A stretch of 64,000 nucleotides of DNA, taken from Sandaracinus amylolyticus (GTDB lineage Bacteria > Myxococcota_A > Polyangia > Polyangiales > Sandaracinaceae). This document shows positions 24,839 through 33,778 of this stretch, piece by piece (the first letter of the stretch is position 1; every line of letters begins with the position of its first letter). Made by a program: the position numbers and the translations under genes. Below the pieces are notes generated by a model. That model was given only the letters and a program-made list of their open reading frames with translations. It searched no databases and was not told the DNA's origin. The stretch spans positions 1,860,001 to 1,924,000 of the forward strand of contig NZ_CP070225.1 in NCBI RefSeq assembly GCF_021631985.1, in the 5' to 3' direction.

Positions 24839-27800
24839 ATGCGGTCGACCTCGCGTTCCACGACGGCTCTCGTCCTCGTTGCGCTGCTCGCGCTCCCCCT
24901 CTTCGTCGCGGGATGCGGCGACGACGACGGCTCACCCGACGACGCCAGCGTCGCGGACGCGAGCGTCGCGGACGCCTCACGGCAGGACGCGGGCGACTCC
25001 CCCGACGACGCCGCGATGCCCGACGACGCGAGCGCGGGCGAGGACGGAAGCGTCGAGACCACGCTCGCTGTCGACGACGCGTTCGAGATCGCGGTCGGCG
25101 CTGCGCGAACCGTCGACGCGCCCGGCGTGCTCGCGAACGACACGCTCGCGGGCGCGACCATCACGGCGTTCGACGCGACCTCGCGGCTCGGCGGCACCGT
25201 GGTGCTCTCGGCGGACGGCGGCTTCGTCTACACACCGCCCGCGATCACCGAGGCGCTCCCGGTCGACGACGACTTCACGTACACGCTCGGCACCGCGACC
25301 GCGACCGTCACCCTGACGCTCGTCGACGTGCCGGTCGCGAGCCACGACCGCTACGGCACGCTGCCCGACACTGCGCTCACGATCGACGCGCCCGGCGTGC
25401 TCGCGAACGACACGCCGAACGGCGCGCACATCGACGCGTTCGACCCGAATTCCACGCAGGGCGGCACCGTCGTGCTCGCCGCCGATGGCAGCTTCGTCTA
25501 CACGCCCGCCGCGGGCTTCGACGGCGACGACACGTTCCAGTACCGGCTCGCGAACGTCGCGGGCAGCGTCACCGCGACCGTCACGATCGACGTGAGCGCG
25601 CGACCGACCGCGGTCGACGATCTCGCGTACGTCGTCGCGCGCGGGGCCACGCTCGAGGTGGACGGCACGACGCACCCGACGCTCCTCGCGAACGACGCGC
25701 TCGGCGCACCGCTCGCGGTGATCACGTCGTTCGGCGCGCGCTCGCTCGGCGGGCTCGTGAGCGATCATGCTGCCGGGAGCACCGCGACGGTCGCGGGCAG
25801 CAGCGTCACGGTCGACGCGGACGGCACGTTCACGTTCGTCCCCGAGCCCTCGTTCGTCGGAGCGTTCGAGCTCGAGTACCAGCTCGAGAACACGATGGGC
25901 AGCTCGGTCGGTGTGGTGCGCATCGACGTGCGTGCTGCGCCGCTCGCGACCGACGACGCGTTCACGGTGCGCGCGGGCGAGACGCTCGACGTCGCCTCGA
26001 GCGATCCCTCGTCGCTGCTCGCCGACGACGTGGGCGCGCCGGCGCCGGAGCTCGTCTCGTTCGGCGGCGGTTCGCTCGGCGGGAGCGACACCGATCACGC
26101 CGCGGGCGCGAGCGTCACCGTGGGCGCCGACTCGATCACGGTGCGCGCCGACGGCAGCCTCACGTTCGTCGCGGGCGCGAGCTCGGGCGGAGAGGTGACG
26201 TTCGACTACGTCATCGCGAACGTCGCCGGTGACGATCGCGGCACGGTGCGCGTGACCGTCGAGCGCGCGCCGGCGATCACGAGCGCGTCGTCGCTCACGC
26301 TGCGCGCCGGCAGCGCGACGGGGCTGCCCTTCGCGTTCGTCGCGACCGGCCACCCGACTCCGTCGATCGCCGTCGAGGGCACGCTGCCGAGCGGCGTGAC
26401 GTTCGACGCGGCGACGTCGTCGCTCGTCGGCACGCCGAGCGCGACCTCGGGCGGCTCGTACCCGCTGACGGTGCGCGCACAGAACGGCGTCGCGCCCGAA
26501 GCGACGCAGAGCTTCTCGCTGACCGTCGAGCAGACGCCCGCGATCACCGGCGCCCCGACTGCCATCTTCCGCGTCGGACAGGCGCAGTCGTATTCGTTCG
26601 CGACGTCGGGATATCCCGCGCCGACTGCCACCCTGACTGGCACGCTCCCCGACGGGCTCGCGTTCGACGCGGCCGCCCGCACGATCTCGGGCACGCCCGC
26701 AGCGGGCACCGCCGGCACGTACCCGGTGACGATCACCGCGAGCAACGGCGTGGGCGCGGACGCGACCCTCGACGTCTCGATCGACGTGCGCGAGTCGCCC
26801 GCGATCACCTCGGCGACGTCGGCGACCTTCACGGTGGGCACGCCGGGATCGTTCGTCGTCACCGTGACCGGCACGCCCACGCCCACCGTCTCGATCGGCG
26901 GCACGCTGCCCGCGGGGCTCGCGTTCGACCCCGCGACCCGCACGCTGAGCGGCACGCCCGCCGCCGGCACCGGCGGACAGCACGCGCTCACGTTCACCGC
27001 GAGCAACGGAGTCGGCACCGCTGCGACGCAGTCGTTCACGCTGACGATCCACGAAGGGCCTGCGCTCACCGGCGCGGCGACCGCGACGTTCACCGTCGGC
27101 ACGAGCGGCAGCTACGCGTTCACGGTCGCGGGGCATCCCGCCGTCACGCTCGCGGTGACCGGCGCGCTGCCGAGCGGGCTCGCGCTCGACGCTGCGGCGC
27201 GACGCATCCAGGGAACGCCCGCGGCGGGCACCGGCGGCACGTATCCGATCACCATCACCGCGACGAACGGCATCGGCGCGGACGCGACGCTCTCGGTCAC
27301 GATCACCGTGCGCCAGGCGCCGGCGATCACGTCGGCGAGCGCGGCGACGTTCACCGTGGGCACCGCGGGCACGTTCACCGCCACCGCGACCGGCTTCCCC
27401 GCGCCCACGCTCGCGCTCACCGGCGTGCTGCCGACCGGCGTCGCCTACGACGCGGCCACGCGCACGCTGAGCGGCACGCCCGCGGCGGGCACCGGCGGCA
27501 CCTACGCGCTCACGCTCACCGCGAGCAACGGCGTCGGCACCAACGCCACGCAGAGCTTCACGCTCACCGTGAACGAGGCGCCTTCGATCACCGGCACGCC
27601 GCCGGGCTCGCTCACCGTCGGCACCGCGTACACGCACACGTTCACGGTGTCGGGCCATCCCGCGCCGACGCTCTCGGTGACCTCCGGCACGCTCCCGCCG
27701 GGGCTCTCGCTCGACTCCGCGACTCGCCGCATCACCGGCACGCCGACCACGGCGGGCACGTACTCGAACATCGTCGTGCGCGCGCAGAACGGGATCGGGA

Positions 27801-29584
27801 CCGCCGCGACGATCACGTTCTCGATGACCGTCGTGACGCCGGTCCTGCCGCCCACCGTGACCAACGACTCGTACGGCGTGACCGGCAACGTGCCGATCGA
27901 CGTGGCGCTCGCGGGCAGCGTGCTCGCGAACGACACGCCCAACGGCGCGACGATCAGCGGCTACGGGCCGAGCTCGGTCGCCGCGTCGACCACCGCGGTC
28001 GGCGCGCCGCTCACGACGATGCTCGGAGGTCGCGTCGTGCTGCAGTCCGACGGGACGTTCGTGTACGAGCCGCCCGCCGGCGCGGTCGCGAACGATTCGT
28101 TCGCGTACACGATCACCAACGCCGCGGCGTCGGTGATCGCGACGGTCGAGCTGCGCATCCAGAACCGCGTGTGGTTCGTCGACGCAGCCGCGGCCGCCGG
28201 TGGGAGCGGCACCCGGGTGCGGCCGGTGCGCAACCTCGGCGAGCTGCCCGCGACGTCGACCGGCGACGTGATCCACGTCGCGAGCGGCACGTATGCGGCG
28301 TACACGCTCGGCACGGGCGTGCGCCTGCTCGGGCAGGGCGTCGCGGTGACGTCGGCGCACCTCGGGTTCACGCCGGCGACCTACGCGCGTGCGTTCCCGG
28401 CGATGGCGGCCACCGCGCCGCGGATGAGCACGCTGACGCTCGGCGCGAGCACGTACGTGCGGGGCATCGACGTCGTGGTCACGTCCTCGGCGTCCGGGCT
28501 CGTCGGGAGCGGGGTGAGCGGCGTCGACGTCGCGTCGGTGTCGGTCACCGCGAGCGGGTCGTACGCGGTGCACCTCGTGAACGTCGGCGGCACGATCGCG
28601 CTGCGCTCGGTGAGCGCGAGCGGCGGGACCAACGGCATCGTGATCACCGGCAACACCGGCTCGTTCTCGATCGTCGGCGATGGCACCGGCGCGAACAACG
28701 GCTCGGGCGGCACGATCCAGAGCACCACGTCCGACGGCGTGCTCCTCACCAACGCGCGCAACGTGACGCTGCGCTCGCTGATCATCACGAACGTCCCGAC
28801 GGCGAGCGGCGTGCGTGGTGTCGGCGTCGACGGGCTCACGCTCGAGGGCGTGCGCGTGACGACGACCGCGACCGCGCTCGACTTCGACGACGCGACCATC
28901 GCGAATCCCACGATGCTCAGCGGCGCCGTCGTCATCCGCGGCTGCGAGCTGCGCAACGCGACCACGAGCGCGCTCTCGGTCGTGAACGCCGCCGGGACGA
29001 TCTCGAGTCTGACGTTCGAGAACAACACCGTCTCGAACGTCACGCTCACCGCGGTGCGCATCGAGATCCTCGGTGCGGCGCGCGCCGACAACATCTTCGT
29101 GCGCGCCAACACCATGACGATGGTCGGATTCGACATCGGCGCGAACGGCGTCGCGATCGTGGTCGCGGACGATCTCGATCCGGTGATCGAGACGCCCTAC
29201 GCGCGCGTGGTGATCGAGAACAACTCGATCTCCGGCACGAGCGGCTACGCGGTGTGGCTCCGCTCGGTCGAGGTCGACGGCACGCTCGCGCTCGTGCTGC
29301 GCGACAACACGCTCGCGATGCCGACCGGCGGTGTCGCCGGCGTGCGCGTGCAGTCGGGCACGGCCGCGAGCGGGCTCAGCTCCGTGTGCGCACAGATGTC
29401 GGGCAACCGCGGCACCTCGGGCTTCTCGCTCCGACTCGAGGCGGGCGACCGCTTCGGGATCGTCGGCCTCGTCAGCTCGACGCCCAGCAGCGTGGTGTCG
29501 CACGTGCAGTCGCAGAATCCGCAGGGCGGCACCGTCACGCTCTCCGGTGCGACGGCGAGCTTCATCTCTTGTGTCGCGCCCTGA
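24839..29584 (+). CDS. giant Ig-like/beta-helix surface lipoprotein
   Basis: 1581 residues with a lipoprotein signal (LVALLALPLFVAGC, Cys26) and an Asp/Ala linker (27-68). Order of parts: four cadherin/tandem-95-type modules with the VLANDT motif (about 75-470); seven putative-Ig (He_PIG-type) modules of about 87 residues with TFTVGT, GLAFD, RTLSGTPAAGTGG and SNGVG (about 475-1000); one more VLANDTPNG module (about 1005-1110); and a right-handed beta-helix-like region rich in N, S, T, V and G (about 1110-1560). This is the architecture of large bacterial adhesins or surface fibres. It is the first gene of a seven-gene unit with three tail-collar proteins 33 bases downstream. There is no C-terminal sorting signal. 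Confidence 0.85.
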   Translation: MRSTSRSTTALVLVALLALPLFVAGCGDDDGSPDDASVADASVADASRQDAGDSPDDAAMPDDASAGEDGSVETTLAVDDAFEIAVGAARTVDAPGVLANDTLAGATITAFDATSRLGGTVVLSADGGFVYTPPAITEALPVDDDFTYTLGTATATVTLTLVDVPVASHDRYGTLPDTALTIDAPGVLANDTPNGAHIDAFDPNSTQGGTVVLAADGSFVYTPAAGFDGDDTFQYRLANVAGSVTATVTIDVSARPTAVDDLAYVVARGATLEVDGTTHPTLLANDALGAPLAVITSFGARSLGGLVSDHAAGSTATVAGSSVTVDADGTFTFVPEPSFVGAFELEYQLENTMGSSVGVVRIDVRAAPLATDDAFTVRAGETLDVASSDPSSLLADDVGAPAPELVSFGGGSLGGSDTDHAAGASVTVGADSITVRADGSLTFVAGASSGGEVTFDYVIANVAGDDRGTVRVTVERAPAITSASSLTLRAGSATGLPFAFVATGHPTPSIAVEGTLPSGVTFDAATSSLVGTPSATSGGSYPLTVRAQNGVAPEATQSFSLTVEQTPAITGAPTAIFRVGQAQSYSFATSGYPAPTATLTGTLPDGLAFDAAARTISGTPAAGTAGTYPVTITASNGVGADATLDVSIDVRESPAITSATSATFTVGTPGSFVVTVTGTPTPTVSIGGTLPAGLAFDPATRTLSGTPAAGTGGQHALTFTASNGVGTAATQSFTLTIHEGPALTGAATATFTVGTSGSYAFTVAGHPAVTLAVTGALPSGLALDAAARRIQGTPAAGTGGTYPITITATNGIGADATLSVTITVRQAPAITSASAATFTVGTAGTFTATATGFPAPTLALTGVLPTGVAYDAATRTLSGTPAAGTGGTYALTLTASNGVGTNATQSFTLTVNEAPSITGTPPGSLTVGTAYTHTFTVSGHPAPTLSVTSGTLPPGLSLDSATRRITGTPTTAGTYSNIVVRAQNGIGTAATITFSMTVVTPVLPPTVTNDSYGVTGNVPIDVALAGSVLANDTPNGATISGYGPSSVAASTTAVGAPLTTMLGGRVVLQSDGTFVYEPPAGAVANDSFAYTITNAAASVIATVELRIQNRVWFVDAAAAAGGSGTRVRPVRNLGELPATSTGDVIHVASGTYAAYTLGTGVRLLGQGVAVTSAHLGFTPATYARAFPAMAATAPRMSTLTLGASTYVRGIDVVVTSSASGLVGSGVSGVDVASVSVTASGSYAVHLVNVGGTIALRSVSASGGTNGIVITGNTGSFSIVGDGTGANNGSGGTIQSTTSDGVLLTNARNVTLRSLIITNVPTASGVRGVGVDGLTLEGVRVTTTATALDFDDATIANPTMLSGAVVIRGCELRNATTSALSVVNAAGTISSLTFENNTVSNVTLTAVRIEILGAARADNIFVRANTMTMVGFDIGANGVAIVVADDLDPVIETPYARVVIENNSISGTSGYAVWLRSVEVDGTLALVLRDNTLAMPTGGVAGVRVQSGTAASGLSSVCAQMSGNRGTSGFSLRLEAGDRFGIVGLVSSTPSSVVSHVQSQNPQGGTVTLSGATASFISCVAP
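26270..27830 (+). repeat. seven in-gene putative-Ig repeats, period about 260 bases
   Basis: The phrase encoding GTPA(A/T)GT recurs near 26692, 26952, 27210 and 27474, spaced about 260 bases, within a longer series of diverged modules. Neighbouring copies share long stretches of third-position identity (GGCACGCCCGCGGCGGGCAC-like), suggesting that the middle modules were duplicated or homogenised more recently than the outer ones. Confidence 0.75.
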
Positions 29585-29617
29585 GCACCCGAGTCTCGTC
29601 GAGAAGAGAGGAAGTCG

Positions 29618-30127
29618 ATGGCCGAGCCTTTCCTGTCCGAGATCCGAATCATGGCGTTCAACTTCGCGCCTCGCGGCTGGGCGCAGTGCAACGGGCAGAT
29701 CGTGGCGATCAACCAGAACCAGGCGCTCTTCGCGCTGCTGGGCACCTACTACGGCGGAGACGGGATCACGACGTTCGCGCTGCCCGATCTGCGCGGCCGC
29801 GTCCCGCTGCACAGCGGCAACGGGCTCAACGTCGGCCAGCGCGGAGGTGCAGCCGCGCACACGCTGATCATGAGCGAGCTCCCCGCGCACACGCACGCGC
29901 TCAGCGCGCGCACCGAGGTCGCGACCGAGTTCGTGCCGAGGGCCGGAGCGACGCTCGCGACGAGCCGTGGACAGCCGGCGTACTCGACGGCGACGAGCCC
30001 GCTCGTGCCGATGGCGGCGAGCGCGATCGCGACCGCGGGCAGCTCGCAGCCTCACGAGAACCGTCAGCCCCATCTCGCGCTCACGTTCTGCATCGCGCTG
30101 CAGGGCATCTTCCCGAGCCGGAGCTGA
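29618..30127 (+). CDS. phage-tail-collar domain protein, copy 1
   Basis: 169 residues, preceded by GAGAGGAAG. The N-terminus shows the tail-collar (MdpB, microcystin-dependent-like) signature: FLSEIRIMAFNFAPRGWAQC, NGQ, then LFALLGTYYGGDGITTFALP and DLRGRVPLHSG. The C-terminal half has the collar pattern SELPAHTHAL and HENRQPHLALTFCIALQGIFP. There is no signal peptide. In phages this domain trimerises on the tail fibre; the bacterial copies are widespread and of unclear role. It is one of three paralogues in a row after the Ig/beta-helix gene, and no other phage gene is near. Confidence 0.9.
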   Translation: MAEPFLSEIRIMAFNFAPRGWAQCNGQIVAINQNQALFALLGTYYGGDGITTFALPDLRGRVPLHSGNGLNVGQRGGAAAHTLIMSELPAHTHALSARTEVATEFVPRAGATLATSRGQPAYSTATSPLVPMAASAIATAGSSQPHENRQPHLALTFCIALQGIFPSRS

Positions 30128-30138
30128 GAGGAGAGTCG

Positions 30139-30648
30139 ATGTCGGATCCGTACATGGGTGAGATTCGGCTCTTCGCGGGCAACTTCGCGCCCGTGGGATG
30201 GGCGTTCTGCGATGGGCGCATCATGGCGATCGCCGAGAACGACGCGCTCTTCTCGCTGCTCGGCACGACGTACGGCGGCGACGGCGTGAGCTCGTTCGCG
30301 CTGCCCGACTTGCGTGGGCGCGTGCCGGTGCACGTCGGCAACGGATACGTGCTCGGCGAGGCCGCGGGCGTGGAGACCGTGACGCTGACCACGGCGCAGA
30401 TCCCCGCGCACACCCACACGCTCTTCGCGAGCGACACGACGGCGAGCACCACGAGCCCCACGAACGCGCTGCTGGCGGCGCTGCCGAGCGCGGCCGCGAC
30501 GGCGTACGGCGCCGACGCGCCCTTCGTGGCGTCGTCTGCGTCGCAGCTCGCGCCGGCGGGTGGCTCGCAGCCGCACGACAACATGCAGCCGTACGTCGCG
30601 CTGAACTACATCATCGCGATCTACGGCATCTACCCGTCACAGTCCTGA
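30139..30648 (+). CDS. phage-tail-collar domain protein, copy 2
   Basis: 169 residues. The ATG at 30139 follows GAGAGGAGAG, 11 bases after copy 1. It shares the block GEIRLFAGNFAPVGWAFCDG, LFSLLGTTYGGDGVSSFALP, DLRGRVPVHVGNG, AQIPAHTHTL and HDNMQPYVALNYIIAIYGIYP. It is a clear paralogue of the flanking copies but the most diverged at the C-terminus (NYIIAIYGIYPSQS in place of TFCIALQGIFP). The three may assemble as a heterotrimer, the usual state of the collar fold; that is an inference. Confidence 0.9.
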   Translation: MSDPYMGEIRLFAGNFAPVGWAFCDGRIMAIAENDALFSLLGTTYGGDGVSSFALPDLRGRVPVHVGNGYVLGEAAGVETVTLTTAQIPAHTHTLFASDTTASTTSPTNALLAALPSAAATAYGADAPFVASSASQLAPAGGSQPHDNMQPYVALNYIIAIYGIYPSQS

Positions 30649-30661
30649 GCGGAGCGAGACC

Positions 30662-31192
30662 ATGTCGGAACCCTTCCTCGCCGAAGTGCGCATGTTCGCC
30701 CTCAACTTCGCGCCGCGGGGTTGGGCGGTCTGCAACGGGCAGCTCATGGCGATCTCCCAGAACACCGCGCTCTTCGCGCTGCTCGGCACGACGTACGGCG
30801 GAGACGGGCGCAGCACGTTCGGATTGCCGAACCTCCAGGGCGCGGCGTCGATGGGCGCGGGGCAGGGTCCGGGGCTCACGCCGCGTTCGCTCGGGGAGAC
30901 CGGCGGGAGCGCGACCGTGACGCTGCTGGCGTCGGAAGTGCCGTCGCACGGCCACGCAGCCTCGTTCTCGCGCGCGGAGAGCTACGAGGGTCATCCCGGC
31001 GGCGCTCACGCGGCGATGACGCAGGGTGGGCTCGCGCTCTACGCGCCCGCGGGCGCGAGCTCGCCGGTGACCGCGATGAGCCCGATGGCCGTCGGTGTCA
31101 GCGGCAGCTCGCTGCCGCACAACAACATGATGCCGTACCTCGCGATCACGTTCTGCATCGCGCTCCAGGGCATCTTCCCGCAGCGTCCATGA
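30662..31192 (+). CDS. phage-tail-collar domain protein, copy 3
   Basis: 176 residues, preceded by GGAGCGAG. It shows the same collar layout: FLAEVRMFALNFAPRGWAVC, NGQLMAI, LFALLGTTYGGDGRSTFGLP, NLQGAASMGAG, SEVPSHGHAA and HNNMMPYLAITFCIALQGIFP. In the RGR motif of the other copies Arg is replaced (NLQGAA for DLRGRV). The stop overlaps the GNAT start (ATGA), so collar copy 3 and the acetyltransferase are translationally linked. Confidence 0.9.
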   Translation: MSEPFLAEVRMFALNFAPRGWAVCNGQLMAISQNTALFALLGTTYGGDGRSTFGLPNLQGAASMGAGQGPGLTPRSLGETGGSATVTLLASEVPSHGHAASFSRAESYEGHPGGAHAAMTQGGLALYAPAGASSPVTAMSPMAVGVSGSSLPHNNMMPYLAITFCIALQGIFPQRP

Positions 31193-31704
31193 GCGCCGAG
31201 CGCTACGTCGAGCTCGCGCTCGACCCGATGTCGCGCGTGACGCTGCGGCCGATCACCGACGCGGATCGTCCGTTCCTCGAGCGGCTCTACGCGTCGACGC
31301 GGGAAGAAGAGCTGCGCGTCGTGCCGTGGAGCCACGCGCAGAAGGCAGCGTTCCTCGCGTCGCAGTACGCGCTCCAGCACGCGCACTACCAGCAGCACTA
31401 CGCGGGCGCGCGATTCGACGTGATCGAAGAGGATGGAAAGCCGATCGGGCGGCTCTACCTCGCGCGCCTGGAGCGAGACATCCGCATCGTCGACATCGCG
31501 CTGATCTCCTCGCATCGGGGCCGCGGCATCGGTGCGACGCTGATCGAGCGCGTGATCGCGCGCGCCACGAAGGAAGGCGCGAGCGTGACGATCCACGTCG
31601 AGCGCAACAACCCCGCGCTGCGCCTCTACGAGCGGCTCGGGTTCCGCGTCGAGGAAGATCGCGGCGTGTATCTCTTCCTCGCGCACCCGGCGGGGCGCGC
31701 ATGA
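31189..31704 (+). CDS. GNAT family N-acetyltransferase
   Basis: 171 residues, ATG in an ATGA overlap with collar copy 3. It has the GNAT core: VTLRPITDADRPFLERLY at the N-terminus, the acetyl-CoA loop SSHRGRGIGATLIERVI (Q/RxxGxG/A type) and the C-terminal NNPALRLYERLGFRVEED. Cytoplasmic, transferring an acetyl group to an unknown amine. Its strict coupling to tail-collar and DUF6916-like genes suggests it modifies one of them, but this is only context. Confidence 0.9.
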   Translation: MSAERYVELALDPMSRVTLRPITDADRPFLERLYASTREEELRVVPWSHAQKAAFLASQYALQHAHYQQHYAGARFDVIEEDGKPIGRLYLARLERDIRIVDIALISSHRGRGIGATLIERVIARATKEGASVTIHVERNNPALRLYERLGFRVEEDRGVYLFLAHPAGRA

Positions 31705-32003
31705 TCGAGCGACTCGACGTCTCGCGATATCGCGCGCTCGAGGGCGCCGAGTTCACGCTCGCGCCGCTCTCCGAGAGCGAGGGTTGGGCGCTCTCGCTCA
31801 GGTTGGAGTCGGTGCGCGATCTCGGCGCGCGTGATGGTCTGTCTTGCTATTCGCTCCTCTTCGCGCAGCGAGAGGGGGAGTCGTACGCGCCGCAGGGCAC
31901 GTATCGACTGACGTGCTCCGCGCTCGGCGAGCAGGTCGTGCTCGTCGTGCCGGTCGGGCCGGGACCGGGCACGCGCATGCGATACGAAGTGATCTTCAAC
32001 TGA
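31701..32003 (+). CDS. small DUF6916-like protein
   Basis: 100 residues, ATG overlapping the GNAT stop (ATGA). It starts with a short helix (MIERLDVSRYRALEGAEFTL), then alternating strands (EGWALSLRLESVRDL, SCYSLLFAQREG, GTYRLTCSALGEQVVLVVPVGP) and ends TRMRYEVIFN. I read it as the DUF6916 family, which is regularly found beside tail-collar genes. The ending matches that family's typical close; function unknown. Perhaps a structural companion of the collar proteins. Confidence 0.65.
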   Translation: MIERLDVSRYRALEGAEFTLAPLSESEGWALSLRLESVRDLGARDGLSCYSLLFAQREGESYAPQGTYRLTCSALGEQVVLVVPVGPGPGTRMRYEVIFN

Positions 32004-32013
32004 GGGAGGGCCC

Positions 32014-32820
32014 GTGATCCGTAGAACGTTCTTCCGAGCCGTGCTCTCGAGCGGCGCTGCGCCGCTCCTGCTCTCGTCCGTGGGATGCGCGGGCGAGCCT
32101 TCGGCGCGCGTCTCGAGCGGCCCATCGGGGCGCATCGACGGGCTCGGGCGCGTGCTCGAGGTGGATCGCTTCGCGCGCACCGTGCGGGTGCGCGACGAGC
32201 GCGGCGCGGAGCTCGCGGTGGGCACGTTCCTCGACCCCGTGGACGCGGTGGGGCTGGACGACGGAACGATCGTGGTCGCCGACACGGCGCGCGGCATCGT
32301 CGAGCTCGACGCGGCGCTGCACGAGCGGCGCGTGGTGCGCGCGGCGGGTGAGCGCGACGGGCTCCACCGGCCGGCGGCGCTGATCGACGACGGAGCGCGC
32401 GGACTGCTGATCGCCGATGGCTACGCGCATCGCGTGATCGGGCTCTCGCTCGGCGGCGCGGTGACCGCGTCGTACGGCGCGCCCCGCGGGAGCGATCGCC
32501 CGCTCAACGGCCCCGCGGATCTCGCGGTCGACGCGCTCGATCACATCCACGTCGTCGACGCGGGGAACGCGCGCGTGCGCATCTTCGCGCGCAGCGGCGC
32601 GGTGATCGCCGACTACGACGCGGGCGGCGCGATGCGCGTCCCGCGCTCGATCGCGATCACGCCCGAGGGGCGCGTCTACGTCGCGGACGCGGTCGCGTCG
32701 GCAGTGTTCGCGCTCGACCTCGAGGGCCGGCTGCTCGAGACCATCACGATGCGCGACGCGATCCCCGGCGAGGTGCGCGCGTCGATCGACGGCGTCGCGA
32801 TCGTGCCCCTCGCGGCGTGA
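32014..32820 (+). CDS. NHL-repeat beta-propeller lipoprotein
   Basis: 268 residues, GTG start after GAGGGAGG. The N-terminus MIRRTFFRAVLSSGAAPLLL carries a twin-arginine-like motif and leads to a lipobox (SSVGC), so it may be exported folded by Tat and then lipidated. Repeats such as DAVGLDDGTIVVADTARGIV, PADLAVDALDHIHVVDAGNA and SIAITPEGRVYVADAVASAV are NHL/SMP-30-type propeller blades, about five or six. Such propellers bind proteins, sugars or lactones. It closes the seven-gene unit; its stop abuts the convergent PRPP synthetase stop (TGATCA). Confidence 0.82.
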   Translation: MIRRTFFRAVLSSGAAPLLLSSVGCAGEPSARVSSGPSGRIDGLGRVLEVDRFARTVRVRDERGAELAVGTFLDPVDAVGLDDGTIVVADTARGIVELDAALHERRVVRAAGERDGLHRPAALIDDGARGLLIADGYAHRVIGLSLGGAVTASYGAPRGSDRPLNGPADLAVDALDHIHVVDAGNARVRIFARSGAVIADYDAGGAMRVPRSIAITPEGRVYVADAVASAVFALDLEGRLLETITMRDAIPGEVRASIDGVAIVPLAA

Positions 32821-33756
32821 TCACGACACGTGGAGCAGATCTGCGAGCGAGCGGCGCTCGTGGATCCGACGGATCGCATCGGCGAGCAGCGGTGCGATGC
32901 TCGCGACGTGCTCGGGCAGCCCGCTCGCGTCGTGCGCCACGCTGTCGGTGAGCACGACGTGGGCGGGGGCGAGCTTCGCGAGCCGCTCGCGCGCGGGCCC
33001 GACCAGGAGACCGTGCGTCGCGGCGACGATCGCGGGCGCGGTGCAGCCGTGCGCGCGGAGGGCTTCGATCGACGCGACGATCGTGCTGCCCGTCGAGATC
33101 ATGTCGTCGACGAGGATCGGCGTCCGCCCCGCGACGTCGCCGGTGATGCCGTGGGTCTCGACCTGACGCCCGCTGATGCGCGTCTTGTGCACGACCGCGA
33201 CCGGACGATGGAGGCGTCGCGCGAACGCGTCCGCGCGCTTCGCGCCGCCGAGATCGGGCGCGACGATCACCGCGTCCTCGGGCGCGCGCGCCGCGAGCGC
33301 GGCGACGACGGTCGGGATCGCGCTGAGGTGATCGACCGGCATCGGCAGCAGGCCCTCGACGCCCGGCGTGTGCAGGTCGACGGTGATCGCGCGATCGAAG
33401 CGCGCGCATCCGATCAGATCGCCGACCAGCCGCGCTGCGAGCGGCTGGCCTTCACCCGTGCGGCGATCGGCGCGCGCGTAGCCGAAGTACGGGATCACCG
33501 CGACGGTCCGCGCTGCGCCCGCACGCCGCGCCGCGTCGCCGAGCAGCACGAGCTCGAGCAGCGAGTCGCCCACCGGCGGTGCGGTCGGCTGCACGACGAA
33601 CACGTCGCAGCCGCGCAGCGTGCCGCCGAGCTCCACGCGGATCTCGCCGTCGGGGAAGCGCTCGGCGATGCATGGATGACGGTCGACCCCGAGCGCGCTC
33701 GCGATGGCGTCGCCGAGGGTGGGGTTCGCGGTGCCGACGACGAGTGCGAGGCTCAT
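32821..33756 (-). CDS. prs: ribose-phosphate pyrophosphokinase
   Basis: 311 residues. The enzyme makes PRPP from ribose 5-phosphate and ATP for purine, pyrimidine, His and Trp synthesis. Motifs: RFPDGEIRVELGG (N-terminal PRPP-synthase motif), YFGYARADRRTGEGQPLAARL (split YFGYARADRR / TGEGQPLAARL), DLHTPGVEGLLPMPVDHLSA, and the PRPP-binding loop ILVDDMISTGST. Compared with the classical family the DLH segment lacks the QIQGFF string and the basic flexible loop reads KTRISGRQVE instead of KRR, so this may be a diverged second paralogue or the archaeal-like type. Convergent with the NHL gene with no spacer. Confidence 0.88.
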   Translation of the reverse strand: MSLALVVGTANPTLGDAIASALGVDRHPCIAERFPDGEIRVELGGTLRGCDVFVVQPTAPPVGDSLLELVLLGDAARRAGAARTVAVIPYFGYARADRRTGEGQPLAARLVGDLIGCARFDRAITVDLHTPGVEGLLPMPVDHLSAIPTVVAALAARAPEDAVIVAPDLGGAKRADAFARRLHRPVAVVHKTRISGRQVETHGITGDVAGRTPILVDDMISTGSTIVASIEALRAHGCTAPAIVAATHGLLVGPARERLAKLAPAHVVLTDSVAHDASGLPEHVASIAPLLADAIRRIHERRSLADLLHVS

Positions 33757-33778
33757 GGCGCGCGAGGGTAGATCAGGA

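Noticed and set aside
24839-29584. Autotransporter adhesin.
   Set aside because: No C-terminal beta-barrel; the N-terminal signal is a lipobox.
29618-32003. Prophage remnant, because of three tail-collar proteins.
   Set aside because: No integrase, terminase, capsid, tail-tube or lysis gene is nearby. The genes sit in an operon with a lipoprotein adhesin, and collar-domain proteins are common in free-living bacteria.
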